Shown piece after piece: positions 46,652 through 59,121 of a stretch of 64,000 nt of DNA. The notes under the pieces are model-generated. The model had not been told where the DNA came from. It ran no database searches and worked only from the letters and a program-made list of their open reading frames with translations. Location: assembly GCF_016545825.1 (NCBI RefSeq), contig NC_052618.1:5819398-5883397 (forward strand), read 5' to 3'. A program made the position numbers and the translations under genes. Source of the stretch: Eucalyptus grandis (Eukaryota; Streptophyta; Magnoliopsida; Myrtales; Myrtaceae). Position 1 is the stretch's first letter. Each line of letters starts with the position of its first letter.

Positions 46652-47224
46652 CTTTGAGGGGCGTTTCAATTCAATTGCTTGAAGAAGATGAATGGAAACG
46701 TGAATCAAACAATTGAAACACAGAGAATCAACAACAACTCAATAAAGTATCGATCAAAAAAATTCTGAGATTATTCTCAAATCGGAGAGGAGAGAGAACT
46801 TGGATCTATGTTGAGCATCATTGAAGAAGATCCAGACCTTCAATGATGAAGAAGAAGATCTAGACCTTCAATGGCGAAGAAGAAGATCTAGACCTTCAAT
46901 GGCGAAGAAGATGCGCGTCGTTGAAGAAGAGCTAAAGAAGAAAGACGAGCGAAAGAGTGAACGGAGAGAGTGGCGAGAGCGGCGTTCTAAGCACGAGAAT
47001 CTAGAGAGGAAAAGTGAAAGGTCAGAGGGAAAGATATGAAAAGGAAAAGTTTTTTCAGCTTCTAAGGCAGAGGAATTTGTTTTCCTAAAATAATACATAA
47101 TATTTGTGTTGACCAGAAAGTCTTTTCTGTTGACCAAATCCTTTTTAGAGAACCAAACGGTTGAAAATCCGGAAAACACTTTCTAGTAAAATACTTTCAA
47201 TGAAACAAACACACCCTTAAACTT
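44106..47224. other. Intergenic, no gene assigned
   Basis: 44106-44290 has an open frame on two overlapping readings without a known domain. 44290-46600 is featureless apart from CT runs (44981-45000, 45461-45478). (GA)n lies at 46617-46647. A 28-bp unit with TAGACCTTCAATGGCGAAGA repeats three times at 46823-46912. The right edge, 47160-47220, read on the minus strand starts GGGTGTGTTTGTTTC, the look of a TIR element end, but I could not find its partner. Confidence 0.4.
46617..46912 (+). repeat. GA microsatellite and 28-bp tandem repeat
   Basis: A (GA) run at 46617-46647, then three 28-bp units beginning about 46823, 46851 and 46879. Open frames here come from the repeats (arginine/glutamate-rich). 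Confidence 0.75.
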
Positions 47225-47600
47225 TTAAATGAATGTGGGTCTAACCGAATATGTTGACGGGCTCGGATTTTGGCTCCCTCTTAGCAATCTTAGACTTTTG
47301 CTGTGCATTCCTAACAAATGGTATTGGAGCCTATAGTTGAGATTTCCGGCAAGTGGACATTGTGGTGTAACAACGCGAACCTATAGAAAAATTGATATAG
47401 AAGGATACCTAAATTAAGGGGGAGTGGCCTAACATTAAGCTCACATATGTAGGGGGATTGTTCAGATACATGTGTGACTATGTTATGTTAGAGAAATCCC
47501 ACATTAGAGAATTGATATGATCACATCTATGCTTTGTAGAGGCAACCTGACAAGGCTTTGCCATGTGTCTCATGTTCATCAATAATTATTGTTTTGTTGA
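47225..47600 (+). mobile_element. TRIM-like retroelement remnant with primer-binding site
   Basis: An LTR-like end CATTCCTAACA (to 47316) is followed by AATGGTATTGGAGCC. Its core TGGTATTGGAGCC differs at two positions from TGGTATCAGAGCC, the sequence complementary to the initiator Met-tRNA end. About 170 bp later, after a purine stretch (TAGGGGGAT), TGTTAGAGAAATCCCACATT (47486) looks like the start of a second LTR, which continues into S1 copy 2. A short internal part without genes is the TRIM layout. The 5' LTR start is not visible, so the assignment is tentative. Confidence 0.5.
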
Positions 47601-49524
47601 CTATCAAAAAGAAGATGTAACATCTCAATGTAACTTTAGGAAAAAGCTTTAGAAAAGTGTTAAATTTATTGCACTTATACCAATTTGGTCATAAGCTTTG
47701 TGACCTAGAGTCAATTTAGTGATTCGGGCTAATTTTGGCCAAATAATATTAACGTGGATGTTGGTGGCTTATGTGTTACGAATGGTACTAACATGGATAA
47801 CTTTTAATTGTTATTTAAATTTTAATCGGTTATTTAACTGCAAAAATCCTAATACAATATGGGAAAAACCCATATGGCAAATCAAAATTCATATGTCTAG
47901 AGAAGAAGATGGAATTTTCACAGTAAGCTTATTTTTCTACTGAGTATGGAATCTTGATGTGAGTCTCTGTTTGATCTGCAAATGGAAATGAAGCAAAAGG
48001 AAGAAGGTACGCCCCAAGCCCATAGAAGAGTGCCTGTGCTCAGTCCTTGTAACAAGCTCCAATTCCAGTCACAAGTGTCTCAAAATGGTTTGTGCGGCTT
48101 CTTCTACACAAGCTATTTGCTTTGCACATATGCCTCGTGATAATCATTTTAGTTCTAGCTTCAAAATGTTTAGGAGGTTGAGACCATTTCCATGTGCAAA
48201 TGCTGCTGGAAGATTGGCCTAACTAAATTCTTTCTCAGGAAATGCAATATCTCTATATTGCACTTCAAATACATGAGGTTATATTGAATGATTCATAAAT
48301 ACACACATGCTCCTAAAATGACCACAATCTTGTTTGGTTACTCAAGAGTGCTACTTTCGAAAGTCTGATCCAAGTGAGGCCGATCAAGTCCTCACATGTA
48401 GTGCTTGAGCATGACCCCATTCGGTAAACATAGGGTTCGTGAATGGATTAGACCTAGTGAACATTTGGGAACTAAGTGTGGTTGGTTTTGAGAGTTAGGA
48501 CGTGCTTGGAGGGCAATTTAGTCACTTTATTCACAAGGTTTTATCTCTGATACATAATGGCATTTTTAGAACTGAAGGAGGGAAAGTAGCGATGAACTAA
48601 AAGGGGAGTAACCTATAGTTCAGGCCTTGAAGTTTAAAACGATCAAAGTAAAATGTCCAAAACAATTAGAAAACCAGAACAATTATGCCTTTAGATATCA
48701 CATTGTGCAAAATATACAATTCTTATTTTTCATAGCTAGAAGGTGCATATATATGTATAAAGATATATTTAGCGTGATTTTGTATTCCCTTTGATTAAAA
48801 ATAAGAAATGAAATATAGTAGAATTATTATAACTAGAAAACGGTACATCAATCATTGAAATATCTCTCTTAATCAATTTATATGTGTTGCATACTATGTG
48901 TTTCAATCCATCTATTTTTTGAGAGAGTTTTGTACGTTTGGAGCCCATCTTAGTTTCCAAAAAATGATTGGTTGGCTGGATATTCCATTGTTTTGTGTCT
49001 ATGTAAATATGCCCCATCAATCACAAAACTTGAGCAAGAGAGAAATGTGATATCATCTAGCATATCCATCTAAATGAAGTAATATATGTCGAACATAAGA
49101 ATTTTTTTTTTTGGTTAATAACAATCTCTAATCACTGGAAATTCTCTCATCGTTCAATATCATCCTCCATTTTGTTTGAAACTTTAAGAAATTGGCTCAA
49201 TGTGTTCTTATATGTTTTGTGAAGCATCATGTCACATGCCTTTTCTTTTCTTTTCTTTTCTTTTCTTTTTCTTTTTACATGGATTGCAGGGTGAGTGTTG
49301 GCCGAGGAAAAAAATGTTATGCTGATGGTAAGGGTGAGCACCAAGTCTAGTACAAGAACTAGATTCAGCCGATCTAGACCAATCGGTTTAAGGTCAATTT
49401 TAAGAAGAACATGTTCGATTCTTGGTTTTGTGAACCTAGAATTGGCATAGGACCATTTAGTTCCTAGTTCCAACACTGAAATCATTTCAACTAATCCGGT
49501 TCCCAAATTGAACCAAATCTTAAG

Positions 49525-49528
<4 letters not shown>

Positions 49529-49592
<64 letters not shown>
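49529..49592 (+). repeat. (AT)n microsatellite
   Basis: About 64 bp of uninterrupted AT, at the place where copy 1 has only AAAAAATATAAATATTTTTT (5420-5440). It therefore expanded in this copy. Confidence 0.95.
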
Positions 49593-49594
<2 letters not shown>

Positions 49595-50987
49595 CCCTTA
49601 TAGAGAATCAAAATCATGGTCTTCAACATGAACAAATGCCAACATAATCGTTCAACAAACAAATTTTTTCGTAGTGAGATTATATAACTTCTATTTCTTA
49701 TTTGAATTTGCTGTTTTACCTAAGAATAAAATTTTCCAAACTCGACCGGTTTGATTCACTATTTTTATTTTTTTGAAACCAACACACCTTAAAATCAATC
49801 TTCAGAGCTGGTAGAGTTTTTATTTTTATTTTTTCAAGTTAGTGAAATCAACTTTTTTCTCCTTTTTTTTTTTTGCTTTCCTTTTTATTTCTCGTCCTTT
49901 TTCCTCATTCCTCGGTTGCTGGTGCACTCCGTCAATCATCACCGTCAATACCCGCACTACACCGATGACCTCCCTCCACTCTTCCACCCTCTCCATTTGT
50001 AATGTACTCTATTTTTTTTCCTACCCAAGAGAATCAAAGACAATCGAATATTGACAATGAGGGACCCAAAGTTATTGCTTCAAAGCAGATAAGTATATAA
50101 ATATCAATATGTACCAAAAGATGAAAAGATATCTAAGAACCAAATACATGTATTTTTTTAAAAAGTTAATAAAATAGCGGAAATCATTGGAAGATTAGCA
50201 ATAGCTTTCAAAATGATTATGTATAGAAGGGTTTCGCTAGAATGCTCTAATGTAGATAAGATCTTAAACAATATAAATCGTAAAAGATGCGATGTAATAA
50301 TTAAAAACAAGTCGATAAATAAAGATGATCTAATTTGCATCTACTATACCCAACTCCACGAATGTTGAAACTCATAATATATGCAATTAGGATTGAAGAT
50401 AAATTTGAATTTGGGTGAAAATGGAAGGAGCATCACTAGTGTTTTTCTCTAGTGATTGCCGCACCTATCATTTGGTGCTTGTGTTGCGAGCCAAAAAAGA
50501 AGGTAGTTAATGTCATTTCAGGAAAAGAAATATAGAATTTCGGGTAACATACATATGTCCTAAATCAAAAGCGAATATGGCTAAAAGAATTAAAGAATTA
50601 AAAAAATTTCAAAAACAGAGGCTGAAAAATCGTGTCAGAAGCGAAGGTAAGTTATTGCCATTTTTATGATAACGATATCGAAGGCCCTGGAAGGGAGAAT
50701 ACAGTTAAGCCGGCGACTCTTCATGGAGTGGGGTGGGGCCCGGTGCAGCGGCGGTTGCATTCCGGCTTACACGTTGGAGGCTGGAAGCCGTTGCGATCTT
50801 GCAACTCCTAGAAAATGAAGATCCGACGGTCACCCCACTTCGTACGGAGGAACTCAACGTGCCGACGTGGAAGCTTCTTGACCCCTGACGTGGGCCCCAC
50901 TAGAAGAGAAGTGAATTCGTGAAAGTCTGTAAATCGAATGGTAGTGCCTACATTTTCCCATAATCCATTTTAGCTACTTTGAAGAGC

Positions 50988-51832
50988 AAAAGAACAGAAA
51001 AATAAAGAAATAAAACTTTTTTAAACGGAGCCTTAACTTTTGGGGACACCTCCCCCTTTTCTGCCTCTGAAAAAGAAATTCCTAAAACGAAATTACCTTT
51101 TTACTACTCGCTTCTCTCTTTCTTTTTCACCCCCTGCCTTCACTTTTGGCGCCATCTTTTTCTATTTTTTCACCGACCTTTTTGCACGAGCCAAAAAGGA
51201 AAAAGAAAGAAAATGACGGTAAAGGGGCAAAAAAAAAAAAAAAGCACCAAACCACCCACTGCAGTCTGCTTGCTGCCGACCGTGCCGTTGTCCACCCACC
51301 ATGGCCGATGGCCATAGGAGACAAAGAGGAAGAAGAAAAGGAAAAAGATGACTTATGTCAATAAATATTTTCCCAAAACAAAAGTTACTTTTTTCTATTG
51401 GTTCTTTCTCTTTTAAATCTATTCCCAATCACTTTTTATTTTGACAAATAAAATTAATTGATGTTATTAAATGGATCTATTTTTTTCTCTTTTGGAAAAT
51501 AAAAGAATAGAAAAATAAAGAAATAAAAGCGTTACATCAAACCTAGCCTTAACTTCTAGGGATACCTCCCCTTTTCTACCTTCGAGAAAGAAATTTCTTA
51601 AATATACCTTTTTACTAATTGCTCCCTCTCTTCTTTTTCACCCCGCGTTCACTTTTGGCGCCATCGTTTTCCTATTATTTCACCGGCCTTTTTTGCACAA
51701 GCCAAAGAAAAGAAAAGAAAACCACGGTAAAAGGAAAAAAAAAGCTGCGCCAAACCAAAATCCCACGTCATCTAAAGACTCCCCCTCGCGCCAAAAAAAC
51801 CACTCAGCTTCTCCATTTCTCTATTCTTTTGT
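50988..51832. mobile_element. Insertion with CAAAAGAA ends and internal duplication
   Basis: Absent from S1 copy 1. The left end CAAAAGAACAGAAAAAT and right end (minus strand) CAAAAGAATAGAGAAATG are similar inverted ends. Inside, a block of about 250 bp occurs twice, at about 50990-51240 and 51490-51745, sharing AGAAAAATAAAGAAATAAAA and CTTTTGGCGCCATC. No transposase, and ORFs are short and lysine- or proline-biased. It is probably a non-autonomous DNA element with a tandem or nested copy; the superfamily is not determined. Confidence 0.55.
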
Positions 51833-51915
51833 TAATATTGAGAATATTTATTGCTTCTAAAAGTAAAAGGAATTGCACAATTTAGTTGTCCAAAAGTGAC
51901 CATTACACACTAGTT

Positions 51916-54535
51916 TATGAAAGAATACATTGAGTTGATCATTATGACAAGATTATAGGTCAAGAGTGATTTAGCAAAGTAACACTATTACATGAGCAAT
52001 ATAAACATACTAGTGACAACCTCTAACGGATGTTGCGGCAATCTCTGCCTCCACTGGCCACACTAGCAAATATGGTACCTGCCGTTGTTGCACCAGAAGA
52101 TCCCACATCGGACACTCGGTTCCCTTCTTCTTGCTACCTCCAAAGCAAGAGCATCCCATTTTTTTTTTTTTAGTTCACAACTTGCAAGTTGCAACCGTCT
52201 CCCAAAGAACCACTCTAGAATTATATGTTTACTAATATTGTTTTTTTTTCCCTTCACATTTAAGGAATCTTACTTTGTGGGAGTACGAGACGAGGATGTC
52301 CCACCAAGTAAAACATTTCAATTTCAAAATTTTCAAGAAAGCCGGTTGATTTCTTGAAATCAAGTGTGGTGAAGGAGCCACGTTTGCTTTTTTAAAGATT
52401 AACGGTTTGTTAGCTCATCAATTTCCTAATAAAGAGGATCGATACCTATATATTATTGGAAAATACCATTTATAGGAGTACCAAAAGAAATATTGACGAA
52501 ATATGGTGTGTGGTTAGGCAATCTGAACTTTTCATAAATGGACTGCATTGAGATTGCTTGGTGGTACTTTACTTGCATAAAAAGTGTGTGGAATGGGATC
52601 TAGATGGTGGTGAATTTTAGAAATTTGAGTGCGGTGGAAAGTAATTGCTTTAAAAAAAATCAAATTGGCTAGAAATGTGTGGAATTGAATTACATGATAG
52701 GAAGCTACAGAGAAATGTAAATGGGCAAGGAATTGAAAAATGTAAGGAAAATATAAAATAGAAAGCTCTTACAAAGAGTGTTCCCACGTGTGTTTTCTCT
52801 ACTTCAAGTCTTGGGTTTTTTCTATGCTATTCTCACCTAATTCTCTAAAAAAGATCTCTAACTTTAGGAATAATTTCAATTCTGTCTTAAATTGAAATAT
52901 TTTTATCTCAAAAAAATTTTAAAATTTTACTATAGTTCCAAATATGCTCACAGATTTAAAAAGTCTCCATTAATTTTTTCAAAATTATCGGTATCAGAAC
53001 CAATTAGAGGTTTGTTATTAGAGTAGGCATCTTCATCAATACCCCCCACATTCAATTAGAACAGCAATAGCCTCTTAATATAGTAATCTTGATGAAAATA
53101 GTGAAGGCATGAGTAGATTTGAGACTAGTATAAAAGCTTGGGATTTTTTTATAAGAAAATTTCGGATCTTAATTGGAATTAAATCTAAAGTTGAGGGAGA
53201 AAGGACTGCACTAGCATGACCACATTGTTGCTTCCTATGAGTAATTGTGCAATTTGGGCCATCCATTTTGTTTTTGTATAATGGGCAACTAGACATAAAT
53301 TTGCTGTGGGAAACCATCAAGAGCTCACACTAATATTTCTTGATTGAAAATTCTCTCTTATTTATTCCCAATTTTTCTTCACTTTCTCTCTAGATTAATT
53401 GACGCTGAAAATCATCTCCATCATTAGAAGTTGTAGCTCTATTTCCGAATATAGCTACTAGCGATTTAGAGTTGCAGTTGTCACTATTTTTTCTTGTTGA
53501 AGAGTTTGTGTCGTCGTTTTAGATAGTTTTAATTGCCTTTCCAACATCCTTAGTTATTGCCACCACCATTTCTCGATTTTCCAAAGCCGCGCCTTCAAAG
53601 CTCTCTCCTCCCTTATTTCACTACTAAGAGATTCGCAAATACTATGATGTTCTGAGTGATATTGATTTGGAAATTTGCTATCATTAAACTGAGCTGATAA
53701 TTTAAGTTCACTTTAACATTGTTGTGATAGTTTGAAAGGAATTTTTGCTTCAAAACTTGCTTGTAGACTCAACGACCGAACCACACACGAGATGTTTGAT
53801 GAAATGTAAAAATCAGATTTGCATCAACTTCTCTTCAATTTTTTATTACCTTGAGAGTGTTTCCGCATGTATTATCTCTGTTGTTCCTTTTTGCTCTGTG
53901 TCCTTATATTTTCTGTGTGATTATCTCTAGTAATGTCATTAAGTACTTGAATTTGCCTTATTAGTTCTTTGCATCCTACCAATCTTTTGTAATATTGAGG
54001 CATCATTGTCGGAAAGGCCAGTGAACGAAGATGGTTGTCTTGTGGAGGTTGAAGATGGATGGTGGCTGGATAAGAGGCACTTAATCTCGTATTTTCCAAG
54101 GAAGCCAGTGGTAAGCTGAATGTTAATTTTTCTAGCTTTTGCTTAGAATTTATGAATGAATTGGATATGTTAGATTCTGGGAACAATGAAACGTTGAAGA
54201 AGACAAACACAAGGCGTCTAGAGGAAAGAAATGAAAATAAGAAAGATGTGTAAAACAAAGAATAAAAGAGAGGGAAACTGATAAAGATGTGTTCAGTAAT
54301 GATAATAGAAATGGGCTTAGTGTAGGCTTGAGCGCATTTATATTTGTTTCTTGGCCTTGTTAAGTTCACATCTTATTCTACACGTAGATCAGGCCCAAAA
54401 GCCTGACCTACGTCCTTATGAGTTCCATGTTTGACCACATCCGTTGACGGGGCCCAAGGGCCCAGCCCATGCCCCTTTTTATCAGAATAAATAAAATAAA
54501 ATAATAAAATAGTAAAAACAAAAATAAGGAGAAAT
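51916..54535. other. Intergenic, nothing recognised
   Basis: 2.6 kb between S1 copy 2 and S2 copy C. Unrelated to the 7011-12178 stretch that occupies the same relative place on the other side. The minus-strand ORF at 53872-54369 (165 codons) has no domain I recognise. Confidence 0.45.
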
Positions 54536-57500
54536 TATAATTTGATCATATCGACAGCATCTAGGCATAGAAAGATAAATAATAACAAATAATAATAATA
54601 ATAAAAGGATAAAAAATAAAAAAAATAAAAAAGGATAAATAGTTAGAAAAATAGGTCTTGATTAGATTGTTTGATCTAGTATCAGATTTAGTTTACATTC
54701 ATTTAATTTGTACACATACGGTTTAGGGAAGTTCATGTTTTTTTTTTCCTCTAGGTTTTAGTTTAGGTTTATGAAATTCATAAAAACAGAGAGTGGGTTT
54801 AGAGATGATGACAAAGCTAGACTAACGGTTCCCTCATGGATTGGGTTCTCCAAACCTTATCTCGCACAATGTTAGAGTGTACTTACAAAATTCAATTAAT
54901 CCTAAAAGATTTTTATGGGAGGGAGCTATTGCTAGCCTATTAGGGCCAACTAAGAGCCAAATGAGATACGAGAGAGTATCCCACTTTCTATGCAATCAAA
55001 GATCTGAAAACAGGACTTGATTATGCTAATTGCCTAAATAGTGCTAGTCCAATACCCTAACTTGATTTATTTATTTATCTAATATATTTAGGCAATCTTT
55101 AACTATGTTAGTTTTCCTATGCCTCAAATGATGTCCATGCATGAGTGCGTAATCAAAGAAAAACAAATAATCACAACCAATACCATAAAACAAAGTGTAA
55201 GAATGGCTAAAAAAAAAAAGTAAAGTGTAAGAAAGCAAAATTAACGAAGCAAAATTAATAAAGTGTCAGACAAATTATAAGCTAAATTCAAAGTGAATCA
55301 AATTTCTCATCCAAAGATATATTTACTAAAACTAAATTATATCAAAAGTATTCATTAATATCTCTTATTTATACGTACGCTTTATAACTAAGCTAAATCT
55401 AGCACTAAAAGTTAACAGCTTAATCAAGGTCTCTATTTCAAGCCATCTTTCCATTTTTTTTTTTAATTTTTGATTTTTTAAAAAAGGGGACACAACACGT
55501 GCTAGATTTATACGTATAAATAAGAGATATTAATGAATACTTTTGATATAATTTAGTTTTAGTAAATATATCTTTTGGATGATTCGCTGGTGAAGATAGC
55601 CAAGAGAAGTGTGGAAGCTTGGGGCAGGGCGGTGGCTGGATGAAGGAGGAAGAGATATAGAAAGAGGATAGGCGTGATAAGTATTAAATTTTTAACGAAT
55701 TTACTAAAAATACACACCGTGTTAGTTAGTGACATGGCCCTTATAAATAGTCAAATATTTTCTATATTATTCACCTCTAATTCTTAAAGCTTTGTAGAGA
55801 TTCATTACCTATTTTCTTGACAAATCGATCCTTTCCTCCAGCACTCATGGACAGAGACATTCATTAGGAATCCATCCATGCTTCACGGCTAAAGGGCAAA
55901 AATATTAATTACGTGCTAGTCCTTAATCTAGTTCCTCGTACCAGTCCCTGAAATCTAGAAGTAACTCTATAATAAAGCTATTTGTTAGACTAGAAAGTCT
56001 ATCATAATTGTTAAGTCAGGCGTAACTCCCAATTATAGTTTCTAGACTAGAACTTTTAAAGAGATTAAACGTTTGCCATTCTTTATTAACATTTTAAATT
56101 AGTTTACTACAAAATAAATATGGAAAATAATTGCAAGCACCAACTAACATTGCGACATAATTTCTCATTGTTGAATTACTAACGTGAAAACAACATGATC
56201 TTGCAAAGAAATCAATGCAAGAGAATCTGAAAATAAATGAAGAATAATAAAGGACATTAAATATTTATGTGGTTCACTATCTACATCTATGGAAGAGATA
56301 ATAGCAAATAATCCATTAATAATTGGATAATTAGAGTTATAATTGCTCATATGCTTGAATATTTTTCACACCTAAAAATTTAAGTCCTAACAAAAAAAAA
56401 AAATTAATAACTCGGTTTAGTGTAAACTCATGGCAGAGAAAATTTATAGTGGCTCACAATTTTTGCTGAAGAAACCATGTTACATGTGTGCCATTTCAAA
56501 GATCAACAATTTTACACGTCCATCAATGGATAATGCCACGATAACAATTTTAAAAGAGGATTCAATTAATAATCCTAACTTACAGTATCCAATTCAAATC
56601 TGATTTGGTATGTGAGCTCAAATTCGAAATATAATTTAACACTCATTAATTCCCCCTCCCCCTTTTTTTTTTCTCCAAATGCTTGGGTCGGTCCGTAGCC
56701 CTTTTACTTCTAGCATATATTTTTCAAATTTTGCAGTTAGTCATAATTTATAAACCTAAAACTTTTATATTTAAAAAAAAAAAAAAGGAAAAGCAACACG
56801 CAGAAAAGAAAACGGTACTTTTGAAATGAGATTCACGTCTTCACGTCCTCAAATCTTTATCGAATCCCTTTCTCTTCGGTAACCACCTCGCAATGCCGTG
56901 GCTCACGTACTCACGTACTTGAAATGGGCGACACCCACGTCGGGAGCCTGAGTAAAGACGAAAAAGAGGAACCGCCTTTAGGAGATCGTGGCTGAGAGCG
57001 AGGAGGGAGTCCAGGGTTCCCACGTGGAGATTGGGTATATTGAATTGTGGAGTCGGGCGGGACCATCAGCTTCGAGAGGGAGGCGATCGGAGGTGGTAGT
57101 GCGCCTTTATATGGAGCGACGCGGTGGTGCAGCTCCTTGCTTCCTTCCTTTGCCTGATGTCGCTCCAAAATCTCACGCATGCTTCGGGGACAGTCGAATA
57201 GCTTCTGCATATGGTGATGATTGGGAATATGTGGAAGAAGAAGGGCCTGCAGAGATGATCTCGCAAGGGAACAAAAGAACAGTAAAGAAAACTACCAGGT
57301 TTTCCGAAGAAGGGATCGGACGTGCAAATGTTGAAAGAGGGTAACTCAGAAGATACTACCTGTTTATGTTTTGAAAACTTGGCGTACATTGCTTCCTAGT
57401 TTTTCTTTCTCCTTGTGTTGGTTTTGGTTTGATTTTAAATTTGAGGTTCGTAATTCGCTGCCAGGATGCTGAAAAGCCGACCTTGGATCCTCTCCCTCCA

Positions 57501-59062
57501 CTGTCCGAAGAATATTTAGACTATAAGAATTGATCGCCAACGTCAGCTCAACAGGTGTTAGAAAATTTCGCTCTCCAAGTGCCTAATTTTGGACTGAGAA
57601 GGTAGCTTATTATGATGGTCAAACGTCTAGTTATATTTTTCTGGACTGATTTGCTGAACTTTTTTTTTTTTTTTGTAAAATGTTTTATTTTTGCCTGTCG
57701 GTTTGCTTAACAGGATGAAGCTCATTGCTCTTTCATTCTGAAAAATGGAGCTTGTTGGTTTGCTCCACGATGCAGTAGAGTTCACCTCTATCTTGATAAA
57801 TCATGCGTACTGCTAATTAAGAACTTGCATAATGGTCTGGCCTTGCATGGGAGCAAGATGAGGGGCTTGAGGTCGGTCAATGACGCCTTCATCCAGTTCA
57901 TATATCCTGTGCATTTTGGAGCACCAATACTGTTTTCAGAATGATGGGCAACTGGTAAGAATAATTAGTGCAATTAAATTTCTATGATAAGATGGCTTTC
58001 ATTTGCAAACATCTTTCACTAGTTTCATATAAACTACGGATGCAATTTTTTGATCACTGCCGAGACTTAGGGCTTTTTTCTGGAGAAGCAAAAGAAAAAC
58101 ATGAGGTTATATTAATACGAAGGAAAGTACATCCATATTTATACCACATTAGATATCGGTTAATATTGCAAAAAAGGAAACATAATTGATCAGAATCAAG
58201 GCAAAACTGAATAAGTGATCCTTATGGATCACTAGTTGCGTTGTTTGTTTCCAAAGGCTGATTAGCCTAATTGCATAATGTAACTTAAAGGAGAAGGCAT
58301 GGAAGTTTGGCGGGAAACAGAAATCCATCATTACTGTTTTTTACCATCCCTTGGGAGTTTTAGTTTTAAAATTAGATACGGTTGCCTTAGCCCCATCCAT
58401 GGCATTAGTTTCAAGGAAAGTCGATACATGAGTAAGGCATTTCGCAGTGGTTAAGGACCATCTCTCCCACTAGCCAGAGATAGGGTGACATAAAGGAGGC
58501 CTTTGTGCTAAAAGTTGTTGAAGGATAAAATGTGCTGGACAAAGCTGGAGCAGTTCTTTTTTGATGCATTGGTTTGGGAAGCCAGTTATATTACAAAAGA
58601 TGGAATGATGCAAATTGGGAGTGCTGTCAGTGGAATATTGATTGAAATTTGGTCCTTTTAGGTTGGGGTTTGGAAGTCTTTGTGCTTAGAAGAGTGCATA
58701 TTCTTGCCATTGACACTACTAGATGTGGAGAAATTGAAGATTTATACCCCTTTTCTAGGGTCGTTAGTGTTGGGTCAAGTTTGGATTCGAACGAAAATGG
58801 TTTGACTCATATTGATCTATTTAACCCATTTTGGTGCATTTCCATATGATGTAAATTTGAAAACCTATACCTAATCCAACTCAACACACATCCGACTCAT
58901 ATTACTAGAACATATTAATATTTAACCTAACTTAGAAAGCCCCTTACTTACCCTTTTAACCCACTTTAAGCTCTTTGCGCGTATTTATTATATGAATAAA
59001 AACTTCACATCAAATTAAAAATATAATATTAGTAAATAAAACAAAGAACGTAAACACCTATA
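54536..59062 (+). repeat. Segmental duplication S2, copy C
   Basis: Full-length partner of 12179-16838. A short inverted stretch (55504-55580) lies beside the matching TTTATACATACGCTT region of its own copy (around 55320-55390), replacing about 0.2 kb seen in copy A (13130-13340). It carries the best preserved CCCH exon relics. Its right end meets the eL22 fragment directly. Confidence 0.9.
57200..57955 (+). pseudogene. U2AF35-related CCCH zinc-finger protein, pseudogene copy C
   Basis: Best of the three copies. The first exon has DDWEYVEEEGPAEMISQGN (from about 57213). Exon 57465-57601 encodes DAEKPTLDPLPP, then TGA at 57531-57533, then SAQQVLENFALQVPNFG. The zinc-finger exon starts at 57714 after acceptor TTAACAG and is in frame: CSFILKNGACWFAPRCSRVH, a CX8-CX5-CX3-H finger, then DKSCVLLIKNLHNG. 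A one-base frame change follows; LAWEQDEGLE is visible in the next frame, as in plant C3H5-type proteins. The exon stops at 57942-57944 and a donor GGTAAGAA lies at 57953. The TGA shared with A and D replaces a probable tryptophan codon. It cannot make the full factor, and the N-terminal part and RRM are absent. Confidence 0.8.
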
Positions 59063-59084
59063 AACAAGGACAAGATCATAGACA

Positions 59085-59121
<37 letters not shown>

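Larger units (their letters stand above)
47517..51915 (+). repeat. Segmental duplication S1, copy 2
   Basis: Direct-orientation partner of 3405-7010, with the same order of landmarks throughout. Differences are the (AT)n array at 49529-49592, the insertion of about 0.85 kb at 50988-51832, and many small indels. Similarity resumes after that insertion for about 85 bp (51832-51915) and then ends. Confidence 0.85.

Noticed and set aside
46322..46657. 111-codon ORF ending in an arginine/glutamate repeat
   Set aside because: The end is the GA microsatellite and the rest has no recognised domain or splice context.
49147..49662. 171-codon minus-strand ORF
   Set aside because: Part of it is the (AT)n array read as IYIYIY. 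The same region in S1 copy 1 is not open.
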